64,000 nt of DNA from JAAAOZ01 sp964496595 (GTDB lineage Bacteria > Chloroflexota > Anaerolineae > B4-G1 > SLSP01): contig CAZCAI010000006.1 in the NCBI GenBank assembly GCA_964496595.1, forward strand, positions 5,555 through 69,554. The letters are read 5' to 3'. Positions within the stretch are counted from its first letter, which is position 1, and the number at the start of each line of letters is the position of its first letter. Below the pieces are notes generated by a model. That model had not been told where the DNA came from, did not search any database, and worked only from the letters and a program-made list of their open reading frames with translations. Below are positions 41,792-51,313 of this stretch, one piece after another. Both the position numbers and the translations under genes were made by a program.

Positions 41792-42472
41792 ATGTGTGGT
41801 CGATTTGCTCTGTGGCGATCTAAAGCGGCGTTGCAAGCGGCGTTCCCTGATTTCGAATTCCCGGAGGAGATGCCGGAATGCTACAACATCGCGCCGACGG
41901 CCCCGGTGGCCGTCGTACCCAACGACGGCGAGCGCGCGGTACAGCTCTATCGCTGGGGGCTGGTACCGGGGTGGTCGGATGGGCCGTCGAGCCGGTACAC
42001 GATGATCAACGCGCGGTCGGAGACGGCGGCGGAGAAGCCGGCGTTCCGCGCGGCCTATCGCCATCGGCGCTGTCTTATCCTGGCGGATGGCTTCTACGAG
42101 TGGACGAAGAGGGCAGGGGATCGCCGCAAGACGCCGATGTATGTGCGGTTGGCCTCGGATGCGCCGTTGGCCTTCGCGGGGCTGTGGGAGGTGTGGCAGC
42201 CGCAGGGTCAGGCGGATGCGCAGCCGCTCTATTCCTGCACCATCCTCACTACCGACGCCAACGACCTCATCGCGCCGGTGCACCCTCGGATGCCCGTGAT
42301 CCTCTCGCCGGAAAACTACAATCGCTGGCTCACGCCGGAGGAAGCGCGTCCCGAGGACTTAGATCCGATCCTAGCGCCCTACCCCTCCGAGGAACTGACG
42401 ATGTATGAGGTCTCGAAGACGGTCAATTCACCTCAGAACGATGGGCCGGGCTGCATCAAGCCGCTACCTTGA
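41792..42472 (+). CDS. yedK: SRAP-domain abasic-site crosslinking protein (YedK/HMCES family)
   Basis: 226 residues, the usual length. HMCES/YedK proteins form a stable thiazolidine link to abasic sites in single-stranded DNA through Cys2 and so protect them. Key residues are visible: Cys2 after the initiator Met (MCGRFAL), Asn in INARSE, Glu in DGFYEW and His in APVHPRMP. GGGAGGT lies six bases before the ATG. It stands alone between the terminator of the M23 gene and the convergent lipid kinase gene, with a degenerate R3 relic downstream. Confidence 0.95.
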   Translation: MCGRFALWRSKAALQAAFPDFEFPEEMPECYNIAPTAPVAVVPNDGERAVQLYRWGLVPGWSDGPSSRYTMINARSETAAEKPAFRAAYRHRRCLILADGFYEWTKRAGDRRKTPMYVRLASDAPLAFAGLWEVWQPQGQADAQPLYSCTILTTDANDLIAPVHPRMPVILSPENYNRWLTPEEARPEDLDPILAPYPSEELTMYEVSKTVNSPQNDGPGCIKPLP

Positions 42473-42474
42473 TG

Positions 42475-42675
42475 CATGGTAACCGTTTAGCCTTGTGGGT
42501 CTTTTGGATTTTGCCGGGCAACCCCCTCAGCCGCCCTAAAAGTAGCCAAGAATTACGTGTTTGTGGGGATCACAGACCTTTTTCACGTCGCTACCAGGTT
42601 GCGGGTGGGGATAACACGATTGCACCCGGCGAATTCCTGAAGAGCCAGCCTTGTGAGATGCAACACGCTTCACTT
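42475..42675. repeat. degenerate R3 relic
   Basis: GGTAACCGTTTAGCCTTGTGGG (42478 on) resembles one end of R3, and CTTGTGAGATGCAACACGCTT near 42650 resembles the other core. The two parts are farther apart than in intact copies. This is a decayed or split element. Confidence 0.45.
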
Positions 42676-43596
42676 CCCATTCTTTTCTCGCGGCACGATG
42701 ACGGAGAGCACTGCGGGCGCTAACGCCACATGCACCGCGCGCCGCCCGAAGACCTCGCCGTCGCCTTGGACGGGTAAGGATGTATCCGCCTCCACCGTGA
42801 CGCTGTGCGCGACGGGCACGCAGCGAATGTGCGGCGCGCGCCGTTCCTCGCGCGCCGTCACCACATCCCAGGCGACAATCAGATAATCCAGGACCGTGCG
42901 GCCGCGCACGACGCAGACGTCCATCTCCCCATCGTCAAGCCGCACATCCGGCGTCCACTGAAAAGCAGGCATGCCAATCGCCCCGCTGTTGAGCGCGATG
43001 ACCTCCGCCGCGCGATATGTCCGAGATTCTCCGTCTATCTCCAGATGAAAGCGCACCGGCTGGAAGCCCAACAGCTTGCGCAGCCCCGTCCAGATGTAGG
43101 CCAGTAGCCCGAGGCTCCGCTTCTCCTCGCGCCCAGTATCCCGCATGATCACCGCACTGATGCCGATGCTGACACTCAGAATAAAGTGACGCCCCTCGGC
43201 GCGAATCATATCAATACGACGTTGGCTATGCGGGCCAAAGATCAACGCTAATGCCTCCTCCAAATTGAGAGGCACGCCCAACTCGCGCGCTAAGGTGTTA
43301 GCCGTCCCGGTGGGCACAATCGCCAGCGATTTCCCCGTATTAACCAGCCCATCGGCCACGATAGAAGCTGTCCCGTCGCCGCCCACGGCGATGAAGAGGT
43401 CAAAATCCCGCGCGACGGCCTGGGCAACGATCTCCGCGACGTTCTCCTCCCCGGTGGTCTGATAGATCTCGTAGGCGCCGGGCGCCTGCGCCAGACAACC
43501 CGCAATCGCCTTGAGCACCGTCTCCGGCTCGGAGGTCATGCCGGCCACCGGGTTAAAGACGACGTAGATCTTATGTGCTTCGGCGGTCGCATCCAT
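42670..43596 (-). CDS. diacylglycerol kinase-family lipid kinase (YegS/DgkB type)
   Basis: 308 residues from the ATG at 43596, which has GGGGGAGG upstream and overlaps the upstream stop by one base; the longer frame is Arg-rich shadow. NPVAGM at the start, the nucleotide loop VGGDGTAS near residue 70 and VPTGTANTLARELG are the defining motifs of the DAGK catalytic domain. The C-terminal beta-sandwich has LNSGAIGMPAFQWTPDVRLDDGEMDV. It phosphorylates diacylglycerol or a related lipid at the membrane. It is the last gene of a copB-like, yihY, dgk operon. Confidence 0.93.
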   Translation of the reverse strand: MDATAEAHKIYVVFNPVAGMTSEPETVLKAIAGCLAQAPGAYEIYQTTGEENVAEIVAQAVARDFDLFIAVGGDGTASIVADGLVNTGKSLAIVPTGTANTLARELGVPLNLEEALALIFGPHSQRRIDMIRAEGRHFILSVSIGISAVIMRDTGREEKRSLGLLAYIWTGLRKLLGFQPVRFHLEIDGESRTYRAAEVIALNSGAIGMPAFQWTPDVRLDDGEMDVCVVRGRTVLDYLIVAWDVVTAREERRAPHIRCVPVAHSVTVEADTSLPVQGDGEVFGRRAVHVALAPAVLSVIVPREKNGK

Positions 43597-44507
43597 TAAG
43601 CCTCCCCCTCTGCCAGATGCCGGTCGATGGCGGCGGTGAGGTGCGCGCCGAAGAGGGCTAACATCCCGCTGATGTAAATCCAAAAGAGCAGCGCGACAAC
43701 CGTCCCCAGCGAGCCGTAGACCAATTGATAGCCGGCCATGCCGCTTTTGATGTACCAGGCGAAGCCGCTCTTCGCAAATTCCCAGCCCAGGCCGGCGACT
43801 GCCGCGCCGCCGAACGCCGCGTGCCATCGGACGTCGGAGTTAGGCGTCCAGCGATAGAGCGCTAAAAACATCAGAAAACTGAAGAGCCACGGCAAAATTT
43901 GGACCGCGACGGCCCACAACAGGGTATCGTAGATCGCCACGCCGCCGAAGAGAGGGATCTCTAGATAGGATAAGAGTTCCTCCAGCGTCGTCGCCGCCAG
44001 GGAGAGCCAGAGCAGCAAGAAGACCATGCCCATCATTCCCAACGCGAGCAAACGCTCCTCTAAAAAGCCCCGCGATTTGGTAGAGCGCCAGGCCAGATCA
44101 ATATTCAAGGCCAGGGTGGTGAAGGCGCCGGACGCCGACCAGATCAAACCGACCAACCCGATGAGGCTAATGCGGCCGCGCAATTCCAGCACACGTTGGA
44201 CGTTCTGCTCGATCAAGCTCTGAGAGGCCGGGATGGCATCCTGAATGAAGGTGATCGTCTCCTGATAGGCTTGATCTCCCGCCAGAAAGAAGCTGGAGAC
44301 CGCTACCAGCACGAGCAATAACGGGAAGAGGGAGAAAAAGGCGTAGTAGGCCAGCGCGGCAGCCGCTTGCGAGGCTCGCATCTCGCCGAATCGCTCAAAC
44401 GCATCTTGGATGACGCCTAACCAGCCGCCGCTCCCGTCATCCAGCCGCTGCCAGAGCTGTTGCGCTTCTTCTTTAATCTTCGTGATCGACATATCGTTAA
44501 GTTTCAT
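43596..44507 (-). CDS. YihY/BrkB-family inner-membrane protein
   Basis: 303 residues from 44507, with GGAGGGAG 11-18 bases upstream; the ATG at 44492 is an alternative. Six membrane helices are visible, with the family segments AAAALAYYAFFSLFPLLLVL near the start and YGSLGTVVALLFWIYISGMLALFGA near the end. The family is broadly conserved and was once misnamed ribonuclease BN; its role is unsettled. It follows the copper-type ATPase by 26 bp and shares a junction base with the lipid kinase, so the three are probably co-transcribed as a membrane-related unit. Confidence 0.93.
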   Translation of the reverse strand: MKLNDMSITKIKEEAQQLWQRLDDGSGGWLGVIQDAFERFGEMRASQAAAALAYYAFFSLFPLLLVLVAVSSFFLAGDQAYQETITFIQDAIPASQSLIEQNVQRVLELRGRISLIGLVGLIWSASGAFTTLALNIDLAWRSTKSRGFLEERLLALGMMGMVFLLLWLSLAATTLEELLSYLEIPLFGGVAIYDTLLWAVAVQILPWLFSFLMFLALYRWTPNSDVRWHAAFGGAAVAGLGWEFAKSGFAWYIKSGMAGYQLVYGSLGTVVALLFWIYISGMLALFGAHLTAAIDRHLAEGEA

Positions 44508-44533
44508 CTTCCCGTTTTTCTCCCTCCGTTTCC

Positions 44534-46555
44534 TTATGACGCCTCTAACTCCTCTTCGACATTCAAAAAGCGCGCGTTGACGGCGACGATGACCGTGCTC
44601 AGGGACATCAGCAGCGCGCCGACTGCCGGGCTGAGAACGATACCCGCCTGGTACAGCACGCCCGCCGCCAGCGGAATGGCGATCACGTTGTAGCCGGTGG
44701 CCCACGCCAGGTTCTGGATCATCTTGCGATAGGTTGCGCGGGAGAGAGCGAAGACCGCGACCACGTCGAGCGGATTGCTGCGCACCAGCACGATGTCGGC
44801 GGTCTCGACGGCGACGTCGGCGCCCGCGCCGATAGCAAAGCCCACGTCGGCCTGGGCCAGCGCCGGCGCGTCGTTGACGCCGTCGCCCGTCATCGCCACG
44901 ACGAGATCGCGCGCCTGCACTTCCTTGACCTTCTCGGCCTTCTCGTGCGGCAGTACCTCGGCGAAGTACTCGTCCAGGCCCAACTCGTCCGCCACCCACG
45001 CAGCTACGGCCTGCTCATCGCCTGTGAGCATCATACTGCGAATGCCCATCTTCTCAAGTTTGGCGATGGCGTCCTGCGATTCGGGCCGGATGATGTCGGC
45101 CAGCGCGATGGCGCCCTGCAACTCGTCCTCGATGAGGACGAAGACAACGGTCTTACCCTGCCCCAAAAGCGGCGCGAGCTGCTCCTCATCGGCATCGGCG
45201 AGGGGGATCTCCTGCTCGCGCAGGTAGCCCCGGCTGACGATCTTCACGTTCTTATCCTGGACGCGCCCCTCGGCGCCCTTGCCGGGGATCGATTGGAAGT
45301 CATCCACATCAAAGGATTGATCCGCCGCCTCGACGATGCCCTGCGCGATGGGATGTTCGGAGTGGGCTTCCACGGCGGCGGCGTACTGGAGCAACGTTTC
45401 CTCATCGAGACTCTCAGCATCCTCGCCCAGCGCGATAGTGTCGGTCACGCCGAACTCGCCCTTGGTCAGCGTGCCGGTCTTGTCGAAGATGATCGCGTCA
45501 ATATGGCGCGCGCGCTCGAAGGCGGTGCGGTTGCGGATCAGCAGGCCGCGCCGGGCGGAGAGCGCTGTGGAGACGGCCACCACCAGCGGGATGGCCAGGC
45601 CCAGCGCGTGCGGGCAGGTGATGACCATCACCGTGACGCTGCGCTCCAGCGCGAAGACGAAGTCCTGCTCCGTCAGGACAAGCCAGCTCGCAAAGGTGAT
45701 CGCGCCGGCGGTCAGCGCGATGCCCGTCAGCCAGACGGCGGCGCGATCCGCCAGGTTCTGGGTCTTCGACTTGCTCTCCTGCGCCTCGCGGACTAAGGAG
45801 ATGGCCTGCGAAAGGTAGGAATCCTCGCCCGTTTTCTCCACGGTGACGGTGAGCGCGCCCTCGCCGTTGATGGCGCCGCCGATGACCTCATCCTCCTCGG
45901 TCTTGGGCGCCGGCTTGGATTCGCCCGTGAGCATCGATTCGTTGACGGAGGATTCGCCCTCGACGACGATGCCATCGGCGGGGATCTTCTCACCGGGCTT
46001 GACCACAACGCGATCTCCGGCCTCCAATTCGGAGACCGGCACATCTTCCAGGGAGCCGTCGGATAGCTCCTTGTGCGCCGTCGAGGGCATCAACTCGGCC
46101 AGTTCCTCCAGCGCGCGCGAGGCGCTCATCACGGAGCGCATCTCGATCCAATGGCCCAGAAGCATCACATCGACCAAGGTAGCCAGCTCCCAGAAGAAAG
46201 TGCGCCCGCTCAAGCCGAAGACAACGACACTGCTGTAAGCGTAGGCGACGGTGATCGCCACGGCGACGAGGGTCATCATTCCCGGCTCTTGGGAAGAAAG
46301 CTCATCGTACAGCCCGGAGAGGAAGGGCCAGCCGCCGTAGAAGAAGATGAAGGAGGCGAGCGCGAAGAGGATGTACTGATCACCGGGGAAGCTCAGAGCC
46401 TCCTGAATCCCCAAAAATTCCCGAATGAGGGGCGCGAGGAGTAAGACGGGGAGGGTCGCGATGAGGGAGATCCAAAAGCGGCGGCGAAAATCCGCCACCA
46501 TTTTGGCGTGGTGGTTCTGATGATTGTTATGCTCCTGATGTTGTTCTGGGTTCAT
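44534..46555 (-). CDS. copB: CopB-type P1B copper ATPase
   Basis: 673 residues. A short His-rich N-terminus (QHQEHNNHQNHH) replaces a heavy-metal domain. The membrane metal motif is TCPHALGLAIP near residue 311: CPH marks the P1B-3 (CopB) group. DKTGTLTKGE near 357 holds the phosphorylated Asp, HSEHPIA the HP motif and TGDGVNDAPAL the hinge near 552. It should export copper or a related monovalent or divalent ion across the inner membrane. First gene of the operon with yihY and the lipid kinase; an R6 element separates it from the hpf gene upstream. Confidence 0.95.
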   Translation of the reverse strand: MNPEQHQEHNNHQNHHAKMVADFRRRFWISLIATLPVLLLAPLIREFLGIQEALSFPGDQYILFALASFIFFYGGWPFLSGLYDELSSQEPGMMTLVAVAITVAYAYSSVVVFGLSGRTFFWELATLVDVMLLGHWIEMRSVMSASRALEELAELMPSTAHKELSDGSLEDVPVSELEAGDRVVVKPGEKIPADGIVVEGESSVNESMLTGESKPAPKTEEDEVIGGAINGEGALTVTVEKTGEDSYLSQAISLVREAQESKSKTQNLADRAAVWLTGIALTAGAITFASWLVLTEQDFVFALERSVTVMVITCPHALGLAIPLVVAVSTALSARRGLLIRNRTAFERARHIDAIIFDKTGTLTKGEFGVTDTIALGEDAESLDEETLLQYAAAVEAHSEHPIAQGIVEAADQSFDVDDFQSIPGKGAEGRVQDKNVKIVSRGYLREQEIPLADADEEQLAPLLGQGKTVVFVLIEDELQGAIALADIIRPESQDAIAKLEKMGIRSMMLTGDEQAVAAWVADELGLDEYFAEVLPHEKAEKVKEVQARDLVVAMTGDGVNDAPALAQADVGFAIGAGADVAVETADIVLVRSNPLDVVAVFALSRATYRKMIQNLAWATGYNVIAIPLAAGVLYQAGIVLSPAVGALLMSLSTVIVAVNARFLNVEEELEAS

Positions 46556-46587
46556 CGATGTAATGCTCCTTTACTACACAACAAGAA

Positions 46588-46692
46588 ACGTGTTTCGTAT
46601 TGCGTATTTTGTAATGAACCAAGCGCAAGATTTGATTGGAAGATGTACCGGGAATATACGACGTAATTACGCAATACGTTTTACGGAATACG
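46588..46692. repeat. R6 element, copy 2
   Basis: Ends TGTTTCGTATTGCGTATTTT and GTAATTACGCAATACGTT form imperfect inverted arrays of TACG units. Its interior, read in reverse, matches copy 1 (ACATCTTCCAATCAAATCT). Confidence 0.7.
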
Positions 46693-46699
46693 CCGCCTT

Positions 46700-47059
46700 T
46701 TAGAAGTGCGCGCCGCTTTCGGGGTCCACGTCGGGGCGTTTCCATTCCTCGCGACGCTTGGTGCGATCCTCGCGCACCTGGCGCTCGACGGCATCTAGCG
46801 CCCTCTGTAATGCCACCATCGCGTGCTCGCCCTTCTTCACCGCCACGATGTTGTCCGGGCGCATGTAGATGATCACGCGGGCCTCGAAGCGGTGGGGCGT
46901 CTCGCTGCCGGTCAACTCCTCAATGGCGACCGAGGCATCGATGATGTCGGTGTGATTGTTGATTAAGGAACGTAGTCGCTTGTTTGCCTCTTCCCACAAT
47001 TCTGTATCGTCCTGGGTAATCTCGGTGTGGAATTCAAAATCAAAATTTTCAAGATCCAT
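46700..47059 (-). CDS. HPF/RaiA-family ribosome hibernation factor
   Basis: 119 residues from the ATG at 47059 (AGGAGG seven bases upstream); an upstream extension of 15 codons has no ribosome site. The beta-alpha-beta-beta-beta-alpha layout and the basic second helix (ALDAVERQVREDRTKRREEW) fit the short HPF family that binds the 30S decoding region in stationary phase and dimerises or silences ribosomes. VIIYMRPDNIVAVKKGEHAMVALQRALD is the best-conserved segment. It lies 58 bp after the Ca-type ATPase gene and may be co-transcribed with it. Confidence 0.88.
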   Translation of the reverse strand: MDLENFDFEFHTEITQDDTELWEEANKRLRSLINNHTDIIDASVAIEELTGSETPHRFEARVIIYMRPDNIVAVKKGEHAMVALQRALDAVERQVREDRTKRREEWKRPDVDPESGAHF

Positions 47060-47116
47060 TTTATCCTCCTGAAGGTAGGGCGGATTGATAATCCGCCAGA
47101 TCAAAGGTAGAACTCC

Positions 47117-49903
47117 TCATCCAATGTCAAAGGCGTGTAAGATCTGGCCCACAGCCCACGGCATCAGACTGCCGACGAGCACCAACGCCCAACCCGTCAG
47201 GCCGGGACGTGCCAGACTCAGCAGGTTCGCCAGGAACGGCACGTAGACCGCGATCAACAGCAACGCCGTGCACAAGGCCAGCGCGCCCCACACGTAGGGA
47301 TTCTGGGTGATATCGTTGCGCAGGAAGCTAGAATCGGTATCGCGCATATTGAAGACGTGCCAGAGCTGGGCAAAGGCCAGGGTAAGGAAGGAGAGCGTCA
47401 CGGCGCGCTCCTGGGCCATGCCGAATCGCGTGAGGGCCACGGCCATGACGCTCAACACGCCGACGGTGATGAGCGCGCTGTAGCCCGTGATGGTGATCCA
47501 GTGACGGCGCGCCAGGATCGGCTCCTCCGGATCGCGGGGCGGGTGTTCCATGATGTGGGGATCTCCCTCACCCACGCCCAACGCCAGCGCCGGGAAGACG
47601 TCGGTGATCAAGTTGAGGAAGAGAATCTGCAAGGGGCGGATGGGGAGCGGCGCGTTCGCCACGGAGGCCAGACCCACGATCAGGATCTCGGCCACGTTGC
47701 AGGAGAGGAGGTAGAGCACGAATTTGCGGATGTTGTTGAAGATGGCGCGCCCTTGCTCCACCGCCGCGACGATGGACGAGAAGGCGTCGTCCTTGAGGAT
47801 CATGTCGGCGGCCTCGCGCGCGACCTGTGTGCCGCGCTGGCCCATCGCCACGCCGATGTCCGCCTTCTTCAGCGCGGGGGCGTCGTTCACGCCGTCGCCC
47901 GTCATCGCGACGATGGCGCCGCTATCTTGATGGATGGCGATGAGATCCAACTTCTGCTTGGGACTGACCCGCGAAAAGATCGGCGTCTCTAAAATCTCAT
48001 CGCGCTCCTCAGCGGACAAATCGTCCACGCTCTTGAGATTTTGGCCGTAGACCACACGCGCGTCCTCATCCTGGATCAAACCAACCTCCAGGCCGACCGT
48101 GCGCGCCGTCGCCGGCTGATCGCCCGTCACCATGATGACTTTGATGCCCGCGTCCTGGCACGCCTTGATGGAATCCCGCACCTCCTCGCGGGGGGGATCG
48201 AGGAGCGCGGCCAGGCCCAAGAAGGTGAGATTCTCATACGGCTCGTCCTCGGTCGCATCCACCTCTTTGAACGCCATCGCGAGAATGCGCAAGCCCTCCT
48301 CGGCCAATGCCTCATTGCGCTCGTGCCACGTTTCGCGCTGCTCCTCGGTCAACTCCTGGACACCCTCCTCCGTCCAGATCCGCGTCGCGGCATCGAGCAC
48401 GGCCTCCAGCGCGCCCTTGACCTCCACACGGTAGCCGGAGGCGTCGGACAGTTCGTGATAGGTCGCCATCATCTTGACATCGGCGTCGAAGGCGTCCTCG
48501 CGCGCTTCGGGCAGCTTCTCCAGCAGATCATCGCGGCTCAGGCCGGCTTTGGCCCCGGCGACCAGCAGCGCGACCTCCAGCGGGTCGCCAATGGTGGAGA
48601 CCTCTTTTTCTTCAGCTTCCTCTTCGCCTATCTCGTCGGTGATGGAAAAGGAAGCGTCGTTACACAGCACGCCAATCTCCAAGAAGCGTTGTAAGCGCTC
48701 GTTTTCCTGGGGATCGATGGATTCTTCGTCTTCGTCATCGGCGCGATGGAATTCGCCCTCGGTAGCCAGGCCGAGTCCGGTAATCTCGAACGCCTCGCCG
48801 GCGAGCGAGATGCGCGTGAGCGTCATGCGGTTCTCGGTCAGCGTGCCGGTCTTATCGGTGAGGATGACGTTGGTAGCGCCCAAGGTCTCCACCGATGAAA
48901 GCTTATTGATCAGTGCGTTGCGTCGGGCCATGCGCCACATACCACGCGCCAGCGCCACGGTGGCGACGATGGGCAGGCCCTCCGGCACGCTGGCGACGGC
49001 CAGCGCGATGGCGGTTTCGACCATCAGCAGCAGGTCGCGCCCGGCGATGATGCCGCTGATCGCGACGATGACCGCGATCCCCAACGTCACCCAGATCAGT
49101 TTGCGGCCCAACTGCTGCAAGCGCACCTCCAAAGGCGTGGCCTCTTCCTCCGCTTCCGCGACGAGCGAGGAGATCTGCCCCAACTCAGTAGCCATGCCGG
49201 TCGCCACGACGATGCCTTCGCCGGCGCCGCGCGTGACCGCCGTACCCTTGTAGGCCATGCTCTGGCGCTCGGCCAGCGGCGTCTCCTCATCGATGGGCGA
49301 GGTCGATTTACCCACCGGCGCCGATTCGCCCGTGAGCGCCGACTCATCCGCCTGAAGCTTGGACGCCTTGATGAGGCGCAGATCAGCGGTGATAACATCG
49401 CCGCCCTGGAGGATGACCACATCGCCCGGCACAATCTCCTCCGCCGGGATCTCCTCGGCCTGACCGTCGCGCCGCACTGTAGCGGTGACGCTGCTCAATT
49501 CCTGCAACGCCTCCATCGAGCGCACGGCGCGCAACTCCGTCACAAAGCCAATGACGGCGTTGATCAGGATCACGATAACGATGGCGCCACCCTCAACGAT
49601 TTCGCCAAAGGCAAACGAGAGAGCCGCCGCAACGGCAAGCAGGCCCATGATCATGCTCTTGAACTGATCGATGAGGATTTGTAGGGTGCTCTTGCGCTCG
49701 GCCTCGCGCAGGCGATTAGGCCCGTGCTTCTCCAAGCGCTCTTGGGCCTCTTCTTCGCTCAATCCCTGCTCTGGATCAATATCCAGTTGCTCCGCGATCT
49801 CGCGCCACTCGCGCGTCCACGGTTGATCGATAACCGACGCACCGCCTTTTTTTGGATGCTCGCGACGCTGCTGTCGCTCTCCATTTTCTTCTTGTCGACT
49901 CAT
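47117..49903 (-). CDS. P2A-type (Ca2+-like) cation-transporting ATPase
   Basis: 928 residues with 10 membrane helices. The fourth helix carries VPEGLPIVATVAL near residue 307, the PEGLP motif of Ca2+ pumps. DKTGTLTENRM near 349 holds the phosphorylated Asp, TGDGVNDAPAL is the hinge, and the sixth helix has LNLITDVFPALALG with Asn and Asp ligands. The N-terminal cation ATPase domain (LSEEEAQERLEKHGPN) is present and there is no long C-terminal regulatory tail. It probably exports Ca2+ or Mn2+. The ATG has GAAGGAG upstream. Followed at 58 bp by the HPF gene. Confidence 0.94.
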   Translation of the reverse strand: MSRQEENGERQQRREHPKKGGASVIDQPWTREWREIAEQLDIDPEQGLSEEEAQERLEKHGPNRLREAERKSTLQILIDQFKSMIMGLLAVAAALSFAFGEIVEGGAIVIVILINAVIGFVTELRAVRSMEALQELSSVTATVRRDGQAEEIPAEEIVPGDVVILQGGDVITADLRLIKASKLQADESALTGESAPVGKSTSPIDEETPLAERQSMAYKGTAVTRGAGEGIVVATGMATELGQISSLVAEAEEEATPLEVRLQQLGRKLIWVTLGIAVIVAISGIIAGRDLLLMVETAIALAVASVPEGLPIVATVALARGMWRMARRNALINKLSSVETLGATNVILTDKTGTLTENRMTLTRISLAGEAFEITGLGLATEGEFHRADDEDEESIDPQENERLQRFLEIGVLCNDASFSITDEIGEEEAEEKEVSTIGDPLEVALLVAGAKAGLSRDDLLEKLPEAREDAFDADVKMMATYHELSDASGYRVEVKGALEAVLDAATRIWTEEGVQELTEEQRETWHERNEALAEEGLRILAMAFKEVDATEDEPYENLTFLGLAALLDPPREEVRDSIKACQDAGIKVIMVTGDQPATARTVGLEVGLIQDEDARVVYGQNLKSVDDLSAEERDEILETPIFSRVSPKQKLDLIAIHQDSGAIVAMTGDGVNDAPALKKADIGVAMGQRGTQVAREAADMILKDDAFSSIVAAVEQGRAIFNNIRKFVLYLLSCNVAEILIVGLASVANAPLPIRPLQILFLNLITDVFPALALGVGEGDPHIMEHPPRDPEEPILARRHWITITGYSALITVGVLSVMAVALTRFGMAQERAVTLSFLTLAFAQLWHVFNMRDTDSSFLRNDITQNPYVWGALALCTALLLIAVYVPFLANLLSLARPGLTGWALVLVGSLMPWAVGQILHAFDIG

Positions 49904-49936
49904 ACACGCTCCTTCATTCTAGTCTACTCACCAAAT

Positions 49937-50056
49937 AACCACCCTTGCGAAGGTTACGTATAGCTTCTTAGCTTCTTTTATAGCGCCATCTCTGATGGAC
50001 CAGAAGGCTTTTAGCCCAACGTTCCACCCCGAACCTTCGCAAGGATTCTCCCTATC
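49937..50056. repeat. R2-related inverted repeat between minus-strand genes
   Basis: CCCTTGCGAAGGTT near 49952 and AACCTTCGCAAGGATT near 50034 are inverted copies of the R2 inner repeat, about 70 bp apart; the outer R2 ends are missing. May serve as a hairpin terminator for the gene at 50064-50618. Confidence 0.6.
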
Positions 50057-50063
50057 AGGCCGT

Positions 50064-50618
50064 CTATTCTTTTTTTCCGCGATGACGCTGGAGTTGTAGC
50101 AGCAGGACGACCGCGAACCCGGCGACGAACCAGACGCCCCAATAATCGAAGAGAGCCAGCGGGCCGAAAGCTTCAGCTTTGCGCTCGTTCACCTCGGCGA
50201 CGAAGGCTTGGGCGGCGTCGGGATTGTCCACGCGGCCCTTCATCAAGGTGACGGGGGCCAGGCGTAATCCGCCCGCGCGGACCCAGCCTCGGACGCGGAG
50301 CCAGTCGCCTTCGACATCGGCGTCCACATCATCCACGTGGAAGGGCTTCGTGCCGCGCTCCACCAGCGAAATCGCCATCGGCTTGAGCCAGAGCTTGGAT
50401 TGCTTCTTCACCTCGGCTGCGACGGAGCTTTCTTCGCCTTCTGCTCCTTCCACTTCTACTTCCTCTTCCGCGCCTGCGTGCTCGAAGGCCTGCGCCATCT
50501 GCTCCATCGGCGCGCCCGTCCCTACCGACATCCGGTGATCGAAGAGGGTAAAGGTCACTGAATATTCGGGATTCTCAACGCTGCGCGCTGTATAGGTGTA
50601 TGTGTTTTGCTTAATCAT
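50064..50618 (-). CDS. hypothetical protein with one C-terminal membrane helix
   Basis: 184 residues. The N-terminal half is soluble-looking with an acidic stretch (EEEVEVEGAEGEESS), the middle has WLKPMAISLVERGTKPFHVDDVDADVEGDWLRVRGWVRAG, and the end is a single helix (YWGVWFVAGFAVVLLLQL) followed by basic residues, suggesting a tail-anchored protein with most of its mass in the cytoplasm. AAGGAGG lies seven bases before the ATG. I do not recognise the family. It stands between the Ca-type ATPase and a lipoprotein gene, with the third 130-bp element just upstream. Confidence 0.75.
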   Translation of the reverse strand: MIKQNTYTYTARSVENPEYSVTFTLFDHRMSVGTGAPMEQMAQAFEHAGAEEEVEVEGAEGEESSVAAEVKKQSKLWLKPMAISLVERGTKPFHVDDVDADVEGDWLRVRGWVRAGGLRLAPVTLMKGRVDNPDAAQAFVAEVNERKAEAFGPLALFDYWGVWFVAGFAVVLLLQLQRHRGKKE

Positions 50619-50654
50619 AGATTAGCCTCCTTAAGAGTTGAAAGTTAAAAGTTG

Positions 50655-50784
50655 GTTACTGTTACAAAGTCTTCGCCACCTGGCCCCCTCGCTCCGAGGG
50701 GATTGTCAAATCCCCGCCTAACCGCCGGATTTAGCAATCCGGCGAGAGCCTGGCACGACATGGCGAATATTTTGAGACACAAGC
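50655..50784 (+). mobile_element. 130-bp MITE-like element, copy C
   Basis: Same length and ends as copies A and B, with a few substitutions (GTTACTGTTACAAAG, GGCGAATATTTTGAG). The flanks AAAGTTG and GAGGTTT match at only four of seven positions, so the target duplication has decayed or was lost. Degenerate AAAGTTAAAAGTT repeats lie just to the left. Confidence 0.88.
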
Positions 50785-50795
50785 GAGGTTTCAAT

Positions 50796-51158
50796 TCAAT
50801 CTATATCCGCTGATGGGCCTTCTGACGCCAAGACCACGCGATTCTCCGCCGCATGATATTCGTATATCTTGCTACCATCGCGTAGCATGATGATATAGCC
50901 GGGCGTGACCACCTGAGCGTAGGATTTCCCCGGCTCTGGCACGCCTAAACTCGCGTCGGGGAATTCGGTCTCCGCGACGCCTTCGACGACGATATTATCT
51001 GGGTCGGCCCCGGCCCGGTCGGCCAGGTCCTCGATGGCCTTGTCTACCAGCGGCTCCGCCTCCTGTGGAACCTCCACCGTCGGCTCCGACATCGAGGCGT
51101 CACAGCCGGCCAGAAGCACGATGACCAGGAGCCATGCAATCATCTTTCGAGCGTTCAT
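50796..51158 (-). CDS. small lipoprotein
   Basis: 120 residues from the second of two adjacent ATGs, which has the better spacing from AGGAGG. The signal MIAWLLVIVLLAGCDAS ends in the lipobox LLAGC, so the mature protein is lipid-anchored outside the membrane. The mature part has two recognisable blocks, VVEGVAETEFPDASLGVPEPGKSYAQV and TPGYIIMLRDGSKIYEYHA. This pattern (slope to D-SLG-P-PG-Y-Q-V...GY-I-L...Y-YH) recurs in small Chloroflexi and Firmicutes lipoproteins as I recall, with no known function. Neighbour genes give no clear hint. Confidence 0.85.
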   Translation of the reverse strand: MNARKMIAWLLVIVLLAGCDASMSEPTVEVPQEAEPLVDKAIEDLADRAGADPDNIVVEGVAETEFPDASLGVPEPGKSYAQVVTPGYIIMLRDGSKIYEYHAAENRVVLASEGPSADID

Positions 51159-51313
51159 CATTTACCTCCTATGTTCACGACAATTTTATCATTCACAACC
51201 GCGTTACTATCATGCTAACAATAAATCCAGGGGGCAGCCGTTGGCGTGAGTTGCGTGGGGTGTTGGATTTGGTTGCTTAAGATTGGATTTTGGTTGGAGG
51301 GTGGGTTTCACTT

